DNA from: PALSA-911 sp037442565
Lineage (GTDB): Bacteria > Pseudomonadota > Alphaproteobacteria > Acetobacterales > Acetobacteraceae
DNA: 42,084 bases
Assembly (NCBI GenBank): GCA_037442565.1
Contig: JBBIQA010000014.1
Span: forward strand, 1-42,084
Reading direction: 5' to 3'
Shown: in pieces, positions 35,875-42,084 of the stretch
Layout: every line of letters starts with the position of its first letter
How positions within the stretch are numbered: position 1 is the stretch's first letter
The notes under the pieces: model-generated
What the model was told of the DNA's origin: nothing
The model's input: only the letters and a program-made list of their open reading frames with translations
The model's database searches: none
Program-made: the position numbers and the translations under genes

Positions 35875-36450
35875 ATGTTCGATTTCGCCTGGTCTGAAAT
35901 AGCGCTGGTCGTTGTGGTCGCGGTGATCTTCATCGGACCCAAGGATCTCCCGGTGGCGATCAAGGCCGTCACGGAGATGATCAAGAAGGCGCGCCGGATG
36001 GCCGGCGAGTTCCAGACGCACGTCGATGAGATGGTGCGCGAGGCGGACCTGCACGAGGTGCGCGACAGCATCAACCAGATACGCAACTTTGACTTCAAGG
36101 GCACCGTGGAACGCGCGGTCGACCCGGACGGGTCGCTGCGCAGCACCTTCGCGTCCAATCCGCTCGAGCCCACCCCCTCGGCGCCGAGCGAACCGGTGGC
36201 GGACAGCACCGCCGAGGCGGAGGTCATCGAGGCGCATTCCAGCGCCGAGTTCACCCGGCCGGAGGGCGTGGATGCCGTCGGAGAGCCCGGTGCCGGGGCC
36301 GAGCCGGAGAACGCCCCGCCGGCGTTCATTCCGCCCGGCTTCGCCCTGCCCGATTACCTGCTGCCGCCCAAGGCCGCGGCGGCCCCGGCCGAGCCGCCGG
36401 CCTTCGTGCCACCCTCGATCGCGGCCAAGGCGCCGCCGCATCACACCTAA
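35875..36450 (+). CDS. tatB: Sec-independent protein translocase subunit TatB
   Basis: A 191-residue TatB. A short periplasmic N-terminus and one membrane helix (FAWSEIALVVVVAVIFIGP) are followed by KDLP, an amphipathic helix and a long Pro/Ala-rich tail. The Glu in the helix start (SEIALV) and the length favour TatB over TatA. It binds Tat signal peptides with TatC, which follows 18 bases later. No tatA lies in the 96-bp gap upstream, where it is often found. Confidence 0.92.
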   Translation: MFDFAWSEIALVVVVAVIFIGPKDLPVAIKAVTEMIKKARRMAGEFQTHVDEMVREADLHEVRDSINQIRNFDFKGTVERAVDPDGSLRSTFASNPLEPTPSAPSEPVADSTAEAEVIEAHSSAEFTRPEGVDAVGEPGAGAEPENAPPAFIPPGFALPDYLLPPKAAAAPAEPPAFVPPSIAAKAPPHHT

Positions 36451-36468
36451 CCACACGACAGGAACGCA

Positions 36469-37251
36469 GTGGCCGATCCGAAAGAAGACGATCCCATCGA
36501 CGACAAGCCGATGCCGCTGCTAGATCATCTGATCGAGCTGCGCCGGCGGCTGATCTGGTCGATGGCCGCGTTCCTGATCGCTTTCTTCGTGTGCTATTAC
36601 TACTCCAAGGACATCTACATGTTCCTGGCGCGGCCGCTGGCCGATATCCTGCTCTCCAAGGGCGGCGACCGGCACATGATCTTTACCGCGCTGTACGAGG
36701 CCTTCTTCACCTACCTGAAGGTGGCGATGTTCGGCGCGCTGTTCGTGTCGTTTCCCGTCATCTCCATCCAGATCTGGCTGTTCGTGGCGCCTGGCCTGTA
36801 CCGCAGCGAAAAGCGGGCGATGCTGCCGTTTCTGGTTGCCACGCCGATCCTGTTCTTTCTGGGCGGGGCGCTGGCCTATTACTTCGTGTTCCCGTTCGCC
36901 TGGCGCTTCTTCCTGAGTTTCGAGGTTCCCGCCGGCGCGGGCGGCATTCCGGTCCAGCTCGATGCCAAGGTCGGCGAGTATCTCGATCTGGTGATGAAGC
37001 TGATCTTCGCGTTCGGCATCACCTTCGAATTGCCGGTGCTGCTGACCCTTCTGGCGAAGGTCGGCATCGTCTCGCCGGCATCGCTGAAGAAATTCCGCCG
37101 CTACGCCTATGTCGGCATGTTCGTCATCGCCGCGATCCTGGCGCCGCCCGACGTCATCACCCAGGCCGGCCTCGCGCTGCCGCTGATCCTGCTCTACGAG
37201 GTTTCCATCCTGACGGCGGGCCTGGTCGCGCCGAAACCGGCGGAGGACTGA
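36469..37251 (+). CDS. tatC: Sec-independent protein translocase subunit TatC
   Basis: A 260-residue, six-helix membrane protein and the core Tat receptor. Family marks are LLDHLIELRRRL near the N-terminus, VAPGLYRSEKRA in the middle, and FGITFELPVLLTLLAKVGIV. The start is GTG 36469 with AGGAA upstream. It ends 4 bases before serS. A candidate substrate in this window is the twin-arginine binding protein of the ABC operon. Confidence 0.95.
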   Translation: MADPKEDDPIDDKPMPLLDHLIELRRRLIWSMAAFLIAFFVCYYYSKDIYMFLARPLADILLSKGGDRHMIFTALYEAFFTYLKVAMFGALFVSFPVISIQIWLFVAPGLYRSEKRAMLPFLVATPILFFLGGALAYYFVFPFAWRFFLSFEVPAGAGGIPVQLDAKVGEYLDLVMKLIFAFGITFELPVLLTLLAKVGIVSPASLKKFRRYAYVGMFVIAAILAPPDVITQAGLALPLILLYEVSILTAGLVAPKPAED

Positions 37252-37255
37252 GCCC

Positions 37256-38530
37256 ATGCACGATATCCGCGTCATCCGGGCCGAGCCCGCGCTGTTCGAC
37301 GCCGCGATGGCGCGCCGCGGCCTGCCGCCGGCGGCCTCCGATATCCTGGCGCGCGACGTGGAGCGCCGGGCGGCGCAGACCGCGCTGCAGGAAAAGCAGG
37401 CAAGGCGCAATGCGCTGGCCAAGGAGATCGGCCAAGGCAAGCGACAGGGCGCCGACACCGCGGCGCTCGAGGCCGAGGCCACAAGGCTGCGCGACGAGAT
37501 GGAGGGCCTTGAGCAGGCCGCCGCCACGCTCGATGACGGCATCAGGTCCATACTCGAAAGCCTGCCCAACATCCTGCAGGACAGCGTGCCGGACGGGCCG
37601 GACGAGACCGCCAATGTGGTGGTCGCCCAGCACGGCGAGCCGCGCGACCTGGGCTTTCAACCAAGGCAGCATTTCGAACTCGGCGAGGCGCTCGGCCTGA
37701 TGGATTTCGCCACCGCCGCCAGGCTCGCCGGCGCCCGCTTCACGGTGCTGCGCGGCGCGCTGGCGCGTATGGAACGCGCGCTCGGCCAGTTCATGCTGGA
37801 CCTGCACACCGACACGCACGGCTACACCGAGACGGTGGTGCCGTCGCTGGTGAACCGGGAAACGGCCTATGGCACCGGCAACCTGCCGAAATTCGAGGAA
37901 GACCTGTTCAAGACCATCGACGGGCGCTACCTGATCCCAACCGCGGAAATGCCGCTGACGAACATGGTCGCCGGTGAAATCGTCGCCGAGCCGGCGCTGC
38001 CGATCCGCGTCACCGCGCTGACCGACTGCTACCGCAGCGAAGCCGGATCGGCGGGACGCGACACCCGCGGCATGCTGCGCCAGCACCAGTTCCGCAAGGT
38101 GGAACTGGTCTCCATCACCCACCCCGACGCCAGTGACGCCGAGCACGAACGCATGACGAAGGCGGCCGAGAAGGTCCTGGCCCTGCTGGAACTGCCGTTC
38201 CGCCGGGTGCTGCTGTCCTCCGGCGATACCGGCTTTTCCGCCAGCAAGACCTTCGACCTCGAGGTCTGGATGCCCGGCCAGCAGGCCTGGCGGGAAATCA
38301 GCTCCTGCTCCAACTGCCGCGACTTCCAGGCAAGGCGCATGAACGCCCGCTTCCGCGCCGCGGACGGCAAGACGGTGGCCTTCGTGCACACGCTGAACGG
38401 CTCCGGCATCGCGGTCGGCCGGGCGCTGATCGCGGTGATGGAAAACTACCAGCAGGCGGATGGCTCGATCCTGATCCCCTCGGCGCTGCGCCCGTACATG
38501 GGCGGCCTGGAACGCATCGCGGCGGCCTGA
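37256..38530 (+). CDS. serS: seryl-tRNA synthetase
   Basis: A 424-residue class II synthetase that charges tRNA-Ser and, in selenium-using bacteria, also tRNA-Sec. The N-terminal coiled-coil arm (about 30-100) grips the long variable arm of the tRNA. Motif 2 is CYRSEAGSAGRDTRGMLRQH. Motif 3 contains GSGIAVGRALIAVMENYQ. It is the last gene of the housekeeping run and is followed by a large palindrome. Confidence 0.96.
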   Translation: MHDIRVIRAEPALFDAAMARRGLPPAASDILARDVERRAAQTALQEKQARRNALAKEIGQGKRQGADTAALEAEATRLRDEMEGLEQAAATLDDGIRSILESLPNILQDSVPDGPDETANVVVAQHGEPRDLGFQPRQHFELGEALGLMDFATAARLAGARFTVLRGALARMERALGQFMLDLHTDTHGYTETVVPSLVNRETAYGTGNLPKFEEDLFKTIDGRYLIPTAEMPLTNMVAGEIVAEPALPIRVTALTDCYRSEAGSAGRDTRGMLRQHQFRKVELVSITHPDASDAEHERMTKAAEKVLALLELPFRRVLLSSGDTGFSASKTFDLEVWMPGQQAWREISSCSNCRDFQARRMNARFRAADGKTVAFVHTLNGSGIAVGRALIAVMENYQQADGSILIPSALRPYMGGLERIAAA

Positions 38531-38540
38531 CGCGAACCGC

Positions 38541-38778
38541 ACCGGGGCCATCGGGGAAGGGAAGAAGGCCAGGGGCGCTGCCCCTGGACCCCGCCAAAGG
38601 CGAGCCTTTGGAATCCATCCATTTGTTTGGGAGTGCAAGGAGGGCCAACCGGGACCAAGCAAGGTCCGGGTAGGCCCTCCTTGCACTCCCAAACCAGTAG
38701 CGGGTTCTAAGGGCGAGCCCTTAGCGGGGGTCCAGGGGGCAGAGCCCCCTGGCCTTGCTTTCTTCCCCCCTGGCCCCG
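38541..38778. repeat. composite palindromic repeat element
   Basis: A roughly 238-bp imperfect inverted repeat filling most of the 351-bp gap after serS. The outer arms match over about 80 bases (both begin CCGGGGCCA read inward). A perfect 22-bp inverted repeat lies at the centre (38624-38645 and 38672-38693). Each arm also holds its own hairpins: CCAGGGGC/GCCCCTGG and CCAAAGGC/GCCTTTGG on the left; CTAAGGGC/GCCCTTAG and CCAGGGGGC/GCCCCCTGG on the right. It codes for nothing I recognise. It could terminate serS or be a dispersed REP-like or MITE-like element. The remaining bases up to 38881 hold only the Shine-Dalgarno of the next gene. Confidence 0.85.
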
Positions 38779-38881
38779 GCGACGGCTCGTGCATGGGTGG
38801 TGGCGCGGGGCGTCCTGCCGTAACATCGCGCCACAGCCGGGTGCGCCGGTGCAGCGTTCGTGACGTCAAGGGGGATGTTCC

Positions 38882-39886
38882 GTGATCAAGCTTGGATACA
38901 AGGCTTCGGCTGAGCAATTCGCGCCGACCAAATTGCTGGATTTCTCCGTCATGGCGGAGCAGGTCGGCTTCGATTCCGTCTGGGTCAGCGACCATTTCCA
39001 GCCCTGGAAGCACACCGACGGCCATGCCCCATTCTCCATGGCCTGGCTCGGCGCGCTCGGCGCGCGCACTTCGCGCATCGTCATGGGCACCTCCGTGCTC
39101 ACGCCCACTTTCCGCTACCACCCCTCCATCGTCGCCCAGGCCTTCGGCACCCTTGGCGCGATGTTCCCCGGGCGCGTCATTCTCGGCATCGGCACCGGCG
39201 AGGGGCTGAACGAGGTGCCTTCCACCGGCATGCACTGGCCCGACTTCAAGGAACGCTTCGCCCGCATGCGTGAGTCCGTCACGCTGATGCGCAAGCTGTG
39301 GTCGGAGGAGCGGGTGACGTTCGAGGGCCAGTATTTCAAGACCGAGGCCGCGACGATCTACGATCGCCCGGATCAGATGGTGCCGATCTACATCGCCGCC
39401 GGCGGCGCGATGGTGGCAAAATACGCCGGGCGCGCCGGCGACGGCTTCATCTGCACCTCGGGCAAGGCGCCGACGCTGTACACCGACACCCTGATGCCGA
39501 GCGTGGCCGAGGGCATAGGCCTGTCCACCCGCGACCAGTCCGGCTACGACAACATGATCGAGGTGAAGGTCTCGTTCGACACCGACAGGCAGCGCGCGCT
39601 GGAGGATACCCGCCATTGGGCGGCGCTGGCGCTGTCGGCGGAGGAGAAGATGTCGGTCGAGGATCCGGTGGAAATGGAACGCCTGGCCGACGCGCTGCCG
39701 CTGGAGCGCGCGGCGAAGCGCTGGATCGTTTCCAACGACGCGGACGAGCATGTCGAGAAGATCAAGTACTACTATGATCTCGGCTTCCGCCATCTGGTGT
39801 TCCACGCCCCGGGACCCGATCAGGCGCGCTTCCTGAAACTTTATGCCGACCATGTCATGCCCCGCCTGCGCGCCCAGTTCGGCTGA
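38882..39886 (+). CDS. fgd: F420-dependent glucose-6-phosphate dehydrogenase (luciferase-like fold)
   Basis: A 334-residue luciferase-like monooxygenase-fold protein that strongly resembles Fgd, which oxidises glucose-6-phosphate to 6-phosphogluconolactone while reducing coenzyme F420. Recognisable stretches are LGYKASAEQFAP, DSVWVSDHFQPWKHTDGHAP, GTSVLTPTFRY, LGIGTGEGLNE and YAGRAGDGFICTSGK, the F420 and phosphate sites of the family. The start is GTG 38882, 6-7 bases after AAGGGGGA. It heads a cluster with cofE, cofD and cofC, which supports the F420 assignment over FMN. It is usually an actinobacterial enzyme, so its presence here is unusual. Confidence 0.88.
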   Translation: MIKLGYKASAEQFAPTKLLDFSVMAEQVGFDSVWVSDHFQPWKHTDGHAPFSMAWLGALGARTSRIVMGTSVLTPTFRYHPSIVAQAFGTLGAMFPGRVILGIGTGEGLNEVPSTGMHWPDFKERFARMRESVTLMRKLWSEERVTFEGQYFKTEAATIYDRPDQMVPIYIAAGGAMVAKYAGRAGDGFICTSGKAPTLYTDTLMPSVAEGIGLSTRDQSGYDNMIEVKVSFDTDRQRALEDTRHWAALALSAEEKMSVEDPVEMERLADALPLERAAKRWIVSNDADEHVEKIKYYYDLGFRHLVFHAPGPDQARFLKLYADHVMPRLRAQFG

Positions 39887-39906
39887 GCGCGGCCGGGTTC
39901 TTCCAT

Positions 39907-40677
39907 ATGCTGTCTTCATCGCTTGAACTGCACGCCGTGCCCGGCCTGCCGATGGTGCAGGCCGGACAGGATCTGGCTGGAATGCTGGGCGATGCGCTGG
40001 ACACCGACCGCCTGCGCCCGCGCGCCGGCGATGTGATTGTCGTTGCGCAGAAGATCGTCTCCAAGGCGGAGGGCCGCACCGTCGATGTGGCGACGGTCAC
40101 GCCGTCGCCGGCGGCGGAAAAGCTGGCCGCGGAAATCGGCAAGGACCCCAGGCTGGTCGAGATCGTATTGTCGGAATCCCGTCGCGTGGTCCGCTCCCGG
40201 CCCAATCTGATGATCGTCGAGCACAGGCTCGGCTTCGTCATGGCCAATGCCGGCGTGGACCAGTCCAACGTAGCACCCGCCGACGGCATCCAGCGGGCGC
40301 TGCTGCTGCCGGTCGATCCCGACGCCAGCGCCGAGGCGTTGCGGGTCAAACTCTCCGCCCGTTTCGACGTCCCTCTTGCGGTGATCATCAGCGACAGCTT
40401 CGGCCGCGCCTGGCGCCGTGGCACGGTGGGTGTGGCGATCGGCGCCGCCGGCCTGCCATCGCTGATCGACCTGCGCGGCCAGCCGGATCTGTTCGGCCGC
40501 ACGCTGGAGGTCAGCATCATCGGCTTCGCCGACGAGATCGCCGCCGCCGCGTCGCTGCTGCAAGGCCAGGCCGCCGAGGCGCGTCCGGTGGTGTTGGTGC
40601 GCGGACTGGACTGGTCCGCCCCGGATGCCCCCGCCCGCGAGCTTTTGCGCCCGGATAGCGAGGACCTATTTCGTTGA
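39907..40677 (+). CDS. cofE: coenzyme F420-0:L-glutamate ligase
   Basis: A 256-residue CofE that adds gamma-linked glutamates to F420-0 with GTP. Family segments are GDVIVVAQKIVSKAEGR, the metal and GTP region FVMANAGVDQSNV, and ISDSFGRAWRRGTVGVAIGAAG. It is a single-domain form; the FMN nitroreductase-like domain fused to it in actinobacterial FbiB is missing. The stop overlaps the TTG start of cofD (TTGA). Confidence 0.93.
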   Translation: MLSSSLELHAVPGLPMVQAGQDLAGMLGDALDTDRLRPRAGDVIVVAQKIVSKAEGRTVDVATVTPSPAAEKLAAEIGKDPRLVEIVLSESRRVVRSRPNLMIVEHRLGFVMANAGVDQSNVAPADGIQRALLLPVDPDASAEALRVKLSARFDVPLAVIISDSFGRAWRRGTVGVAIGAAGLPSLIDLRGQPDLFGRTLEVSIIGFADEIAAAASLLQGQAAEARPVVLVRGLDWSAPDAPARELLRPDSEDLFR

Positions 40678-41627
40678 GCCAATCCAAAGGACGGGTTCTC
40701 GCGCTGTCCGGCGGGGTGGGCGGGGCCAAGCTGGCGCTAGGCCTGTCGCGCGTCTTGCCGCCCGAGGACCTGTTGATCGTTGCCAACACCGGCGACGATT
40801 TTGAGCATCTGGACCTGTCAATTTCCCCAGACATCGACACGCTGATGTACACGCTGTCCGGCCTCGCCAACCAGGAATTGGGCTGGGGCCGGGCGGACGA
40901 AACCTGGTCGTTCATGGAAACGATCGACGCGTTGGGCGGCGAAAGCTGGTTCCGCCTCGGCGATCGCGATCTCGCGGTGCATGTCGAACGCACCAGGCGC
41001 CTGCGCGCCGGCGATACGCTCACCGCCGTCACCGCCGATTTCTGCCACCGGCTCGGCGTGCAGGCGCGGGTGTTGCCGATGACCGATGACCGGGTGCGCA
41101 CCCGGGTGCTGGCCGAGGATGGCTGGATCGAGTTCCAGGAATATTTCGTCCACCGCCAATGCCGCCCGGTGGTGCGCGACCTGGCCTTCAATGGCGCCGC
41201 CACGGCCCGGGCGCAGCCGGAATTTCTTGCCGCCCTGGCCGATCCGAACCTGCGCGCCGTGGTCGTCTGCCCGTCCAACCCGTTCATCAGCGTCGAGCCG
41301 ATCCTGGCGCTGCCCGGCGTGCGCGCCGCGCTTGCCGCCTGCGCCGCCCCGGTCATCGCCGTGTCTCCGATCATCGGCGGCCGCGCGGTGAAGGGCCCGA
41401 CGGCGAAGATGATGACCGAGCTTGGCCTCGATCCCAGCGCCGCCGGCGTCGCCGAGCGCTACGGCGATCTTCTGGACGGTTACGTATTGGACGAAATAGA
41501 TGCCGGCAGCGTCAACGGCCTGCCGGTGTTCGTCACCCGTACGCTGATGAAAACCCTGGCCGACCGCGAAAGCCTGGCCCGTGTCGTGCTGGAAGCGGCG
41601 GACAGCATCGGGCGTCAGCGCCGGTGA
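40674..41627 (+). CDS. cofD: 2-phospho-L-lactate transferase (CofD/FbiA)
   Basis: A 317-residue transferase that joins the activated phospho-carboxylate (lactyl-, enolpyruvyl- or glyceryl-2-diphospho-5'-guanosine) to Fo, giving F420-0 or its dehydro form. The N-terminal GGVGGAKLALGL and NTGDDFEHLDLSISPDIDTLMY segments bind nucleotide and Fo. CPSNPFISVEPILALPG and SPIIGGRAVKGP are further signatures. The TTG start at 40674 overlaps the cofE stop by 4 bases. The next gene begins at its end, so the three are coupled. Confidence 0.94.
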   Translation: MSQSKGRVLALSGGVGGAKLALGLSRVLPPEDLLIVANTGDDFEHLDLSISPDIDTLMYTLSGLANQELGWGRADETWSFMETIDALGGESWFRLGDRDLAVHVERTRRLRAGDTLTAVTADFCHRLGVQARVLPMTDDRVRTRVLAEDGWIEFQEYFVHRQCRPVVRDLAFNGAATARAQPEFLAALADPNLRAVVVCPSNPFISVEPILALPGVRAALAACAAPVIAVSPIIGGRAVKGPTAKMMTELGLDPSAAGVAERYGDLLDGYVLDEIDAGSVNGLPVFVTRTLMKTLADRESLARVVLEAADSIGRQRR

Positions 41628-41629
41628 AC

Positions 41630-42084
41630 ATGGACATCTGGGCCATCGTCCCGGTGAAGGAAATCGAGGGTGCCAAGCAGCGCCTGTCGGATTTCCTCAG
41701 TCCGGATCAGCGCCGCACCCTGGCCGCCACGATGCTGCGCGACGTGCTTCGGACCCTGGTGCAGGTGAAGGAACTCGGCGGCATCGCGGTTGTCACGCTC
41801 GATCCGCACGCCATCGAACTGGCGGAAAAGCTCGGCGCCCGCGTGATCACCGAAGGCGCCCGCGACGGCCATACCGGCGCCGTGACCGCCGGTGGGCGGG
41901 TGCTGCTGCGCGAGGGCAGGGCGGGGATGCTCACCGTTCCCGGCGACATCCCTCGCATCCAGGCGGACGAGGTTCGCGCCGTGATCGCCGCGCACCTGCC
42001 CGGCCCATCCTTCACCATCGCCCCCGCGCACGACGAAAAAGGCTCGAACGCGGTGCTGCTGATCCCGCCCGATAGCGTCAGGCT
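41630..42084 (+). CDS. cofC: 2-phospho-L-lactate guanylyltransferase (CofC/FbiD), 3' end cut by window edge
   Basis: The first 151 residues of CofC, which activates 2-phospholactate, phosphoenolpyruvate or 3-phosphoglycerate with GTP for the CofD step. The nucleotidyltransferase start MDIWAIVPVKEIEGAKQRL is clear, as are TLAATMLRDVL and TVPGDIPRI with its metal-binding Asp. ATG 41630 is used. GTG 41624, overlapping the cofD stop as GTGA, is equally possible and adds two residues. The gene runs off the window. Confidence 0.92.
   Translation, partial: MDIWAIVPVKEIEGAKQRLSDFLSPDQRRTLAATMLRDVLRTLVQVKELGGIAVVTLDPHAIELAEKLGARVITEGARDGHTGAVTAGGRVLLREGRAGMLTVPGDIPRIQADEVRAVIAAHLPGPSFTIAPAHDEKGSNAVLLIPPDSVR

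Noticed and set aside
37157..39919. 920-codon minus-strand frame across serS, the palindrome and fgd
   Set aside because: It runs antisense to two well-supported genes and a repeat, with no recognisable domain.

Overview
The window is about 42 kb of strongly GC-rich bacterial DNA, densely packed with ordinary protein genes. No tRNA, rRNA, CRISPR array, insertion sequence or phage gene was seen. The run dgt-argS-SPOR protein-nagZ-M50 protease-scpA-scpB-tatB-tatC-serS is typical of Alphaproteobacteria. Together with a dispersed-type GC-rich palindrome after serS, it suggests a Rhodospirillales/Acetobacteraceae-like organism. That assignment is inference from gene content and order only.

Layout. 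1-1501 (-): DEAD-box RNA helicase, cut by the window edge. 1685-4209 (+): alpha/beta hydrolase and a GH15 glucoamylase/trehalase-like protein. 4187-13376 (-): a complete tripartite RND efflux operon (outer-membrane lipoprotein, adaptor, two MdtB/MdtC-type pumps). 13463-14332 (-): CitE-like lyase. 14484-19101 (+): a complete branched-chain amino-acid-type (HAAT) ABC transporter, livG-livF-SBP-livH-livM, ending at a strong UUCG terminator. 19260-20327 (+): a redoxin whose frame contains one TGA exactly where the redox-active cysteine belongs. I read it as a selenoprotein. 20345-24583 (-): an arsenic operon (ArsR-ArsC fusion, GAPDH, ArsJ, ACR3). 24693-26598 (+): cyclase-family hydrolase and acyl-CoA dehydrogenase. 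27030-28337 (+): secreted PEP-CTERM protein with a terpenoid-cyclase-like toroid. 28479-38530 (+): the housekeeping run. 38541-38778: a large composite palindrome. 38882 to the end (+): F420-dependent glucose-6-phosphate dehydrogenase with cofE, cofD and cofC.

How the genes work together. The arsenic operon combines three exits for arsenic. ArsC reduces arsenate so that ACR3 can expel arsenite, and GAPDH converts arsenate to 1-arseno-3-phosphoglycerate, which ArsJ exports. The last block couples synthesis of the deazaflavin cofactor F420 to the enzyme that reduces it with glucose-6-phosphate, a pairing best known from actinobacteria. The selenoprotein implies that SelA, SelB, SelC and SelD are encoded elsewhere in the genome.

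Points most worth a second look: the UGA-encoded redoxin with its candidate SECIS hairpin; the F420/Fgd module in a proteobacterial setting; the MdtB-type pump with no canonical start codon; the roughly 240-bp composite palindrome; and the PEP-CTERM toroid protein with no recognisable partner.
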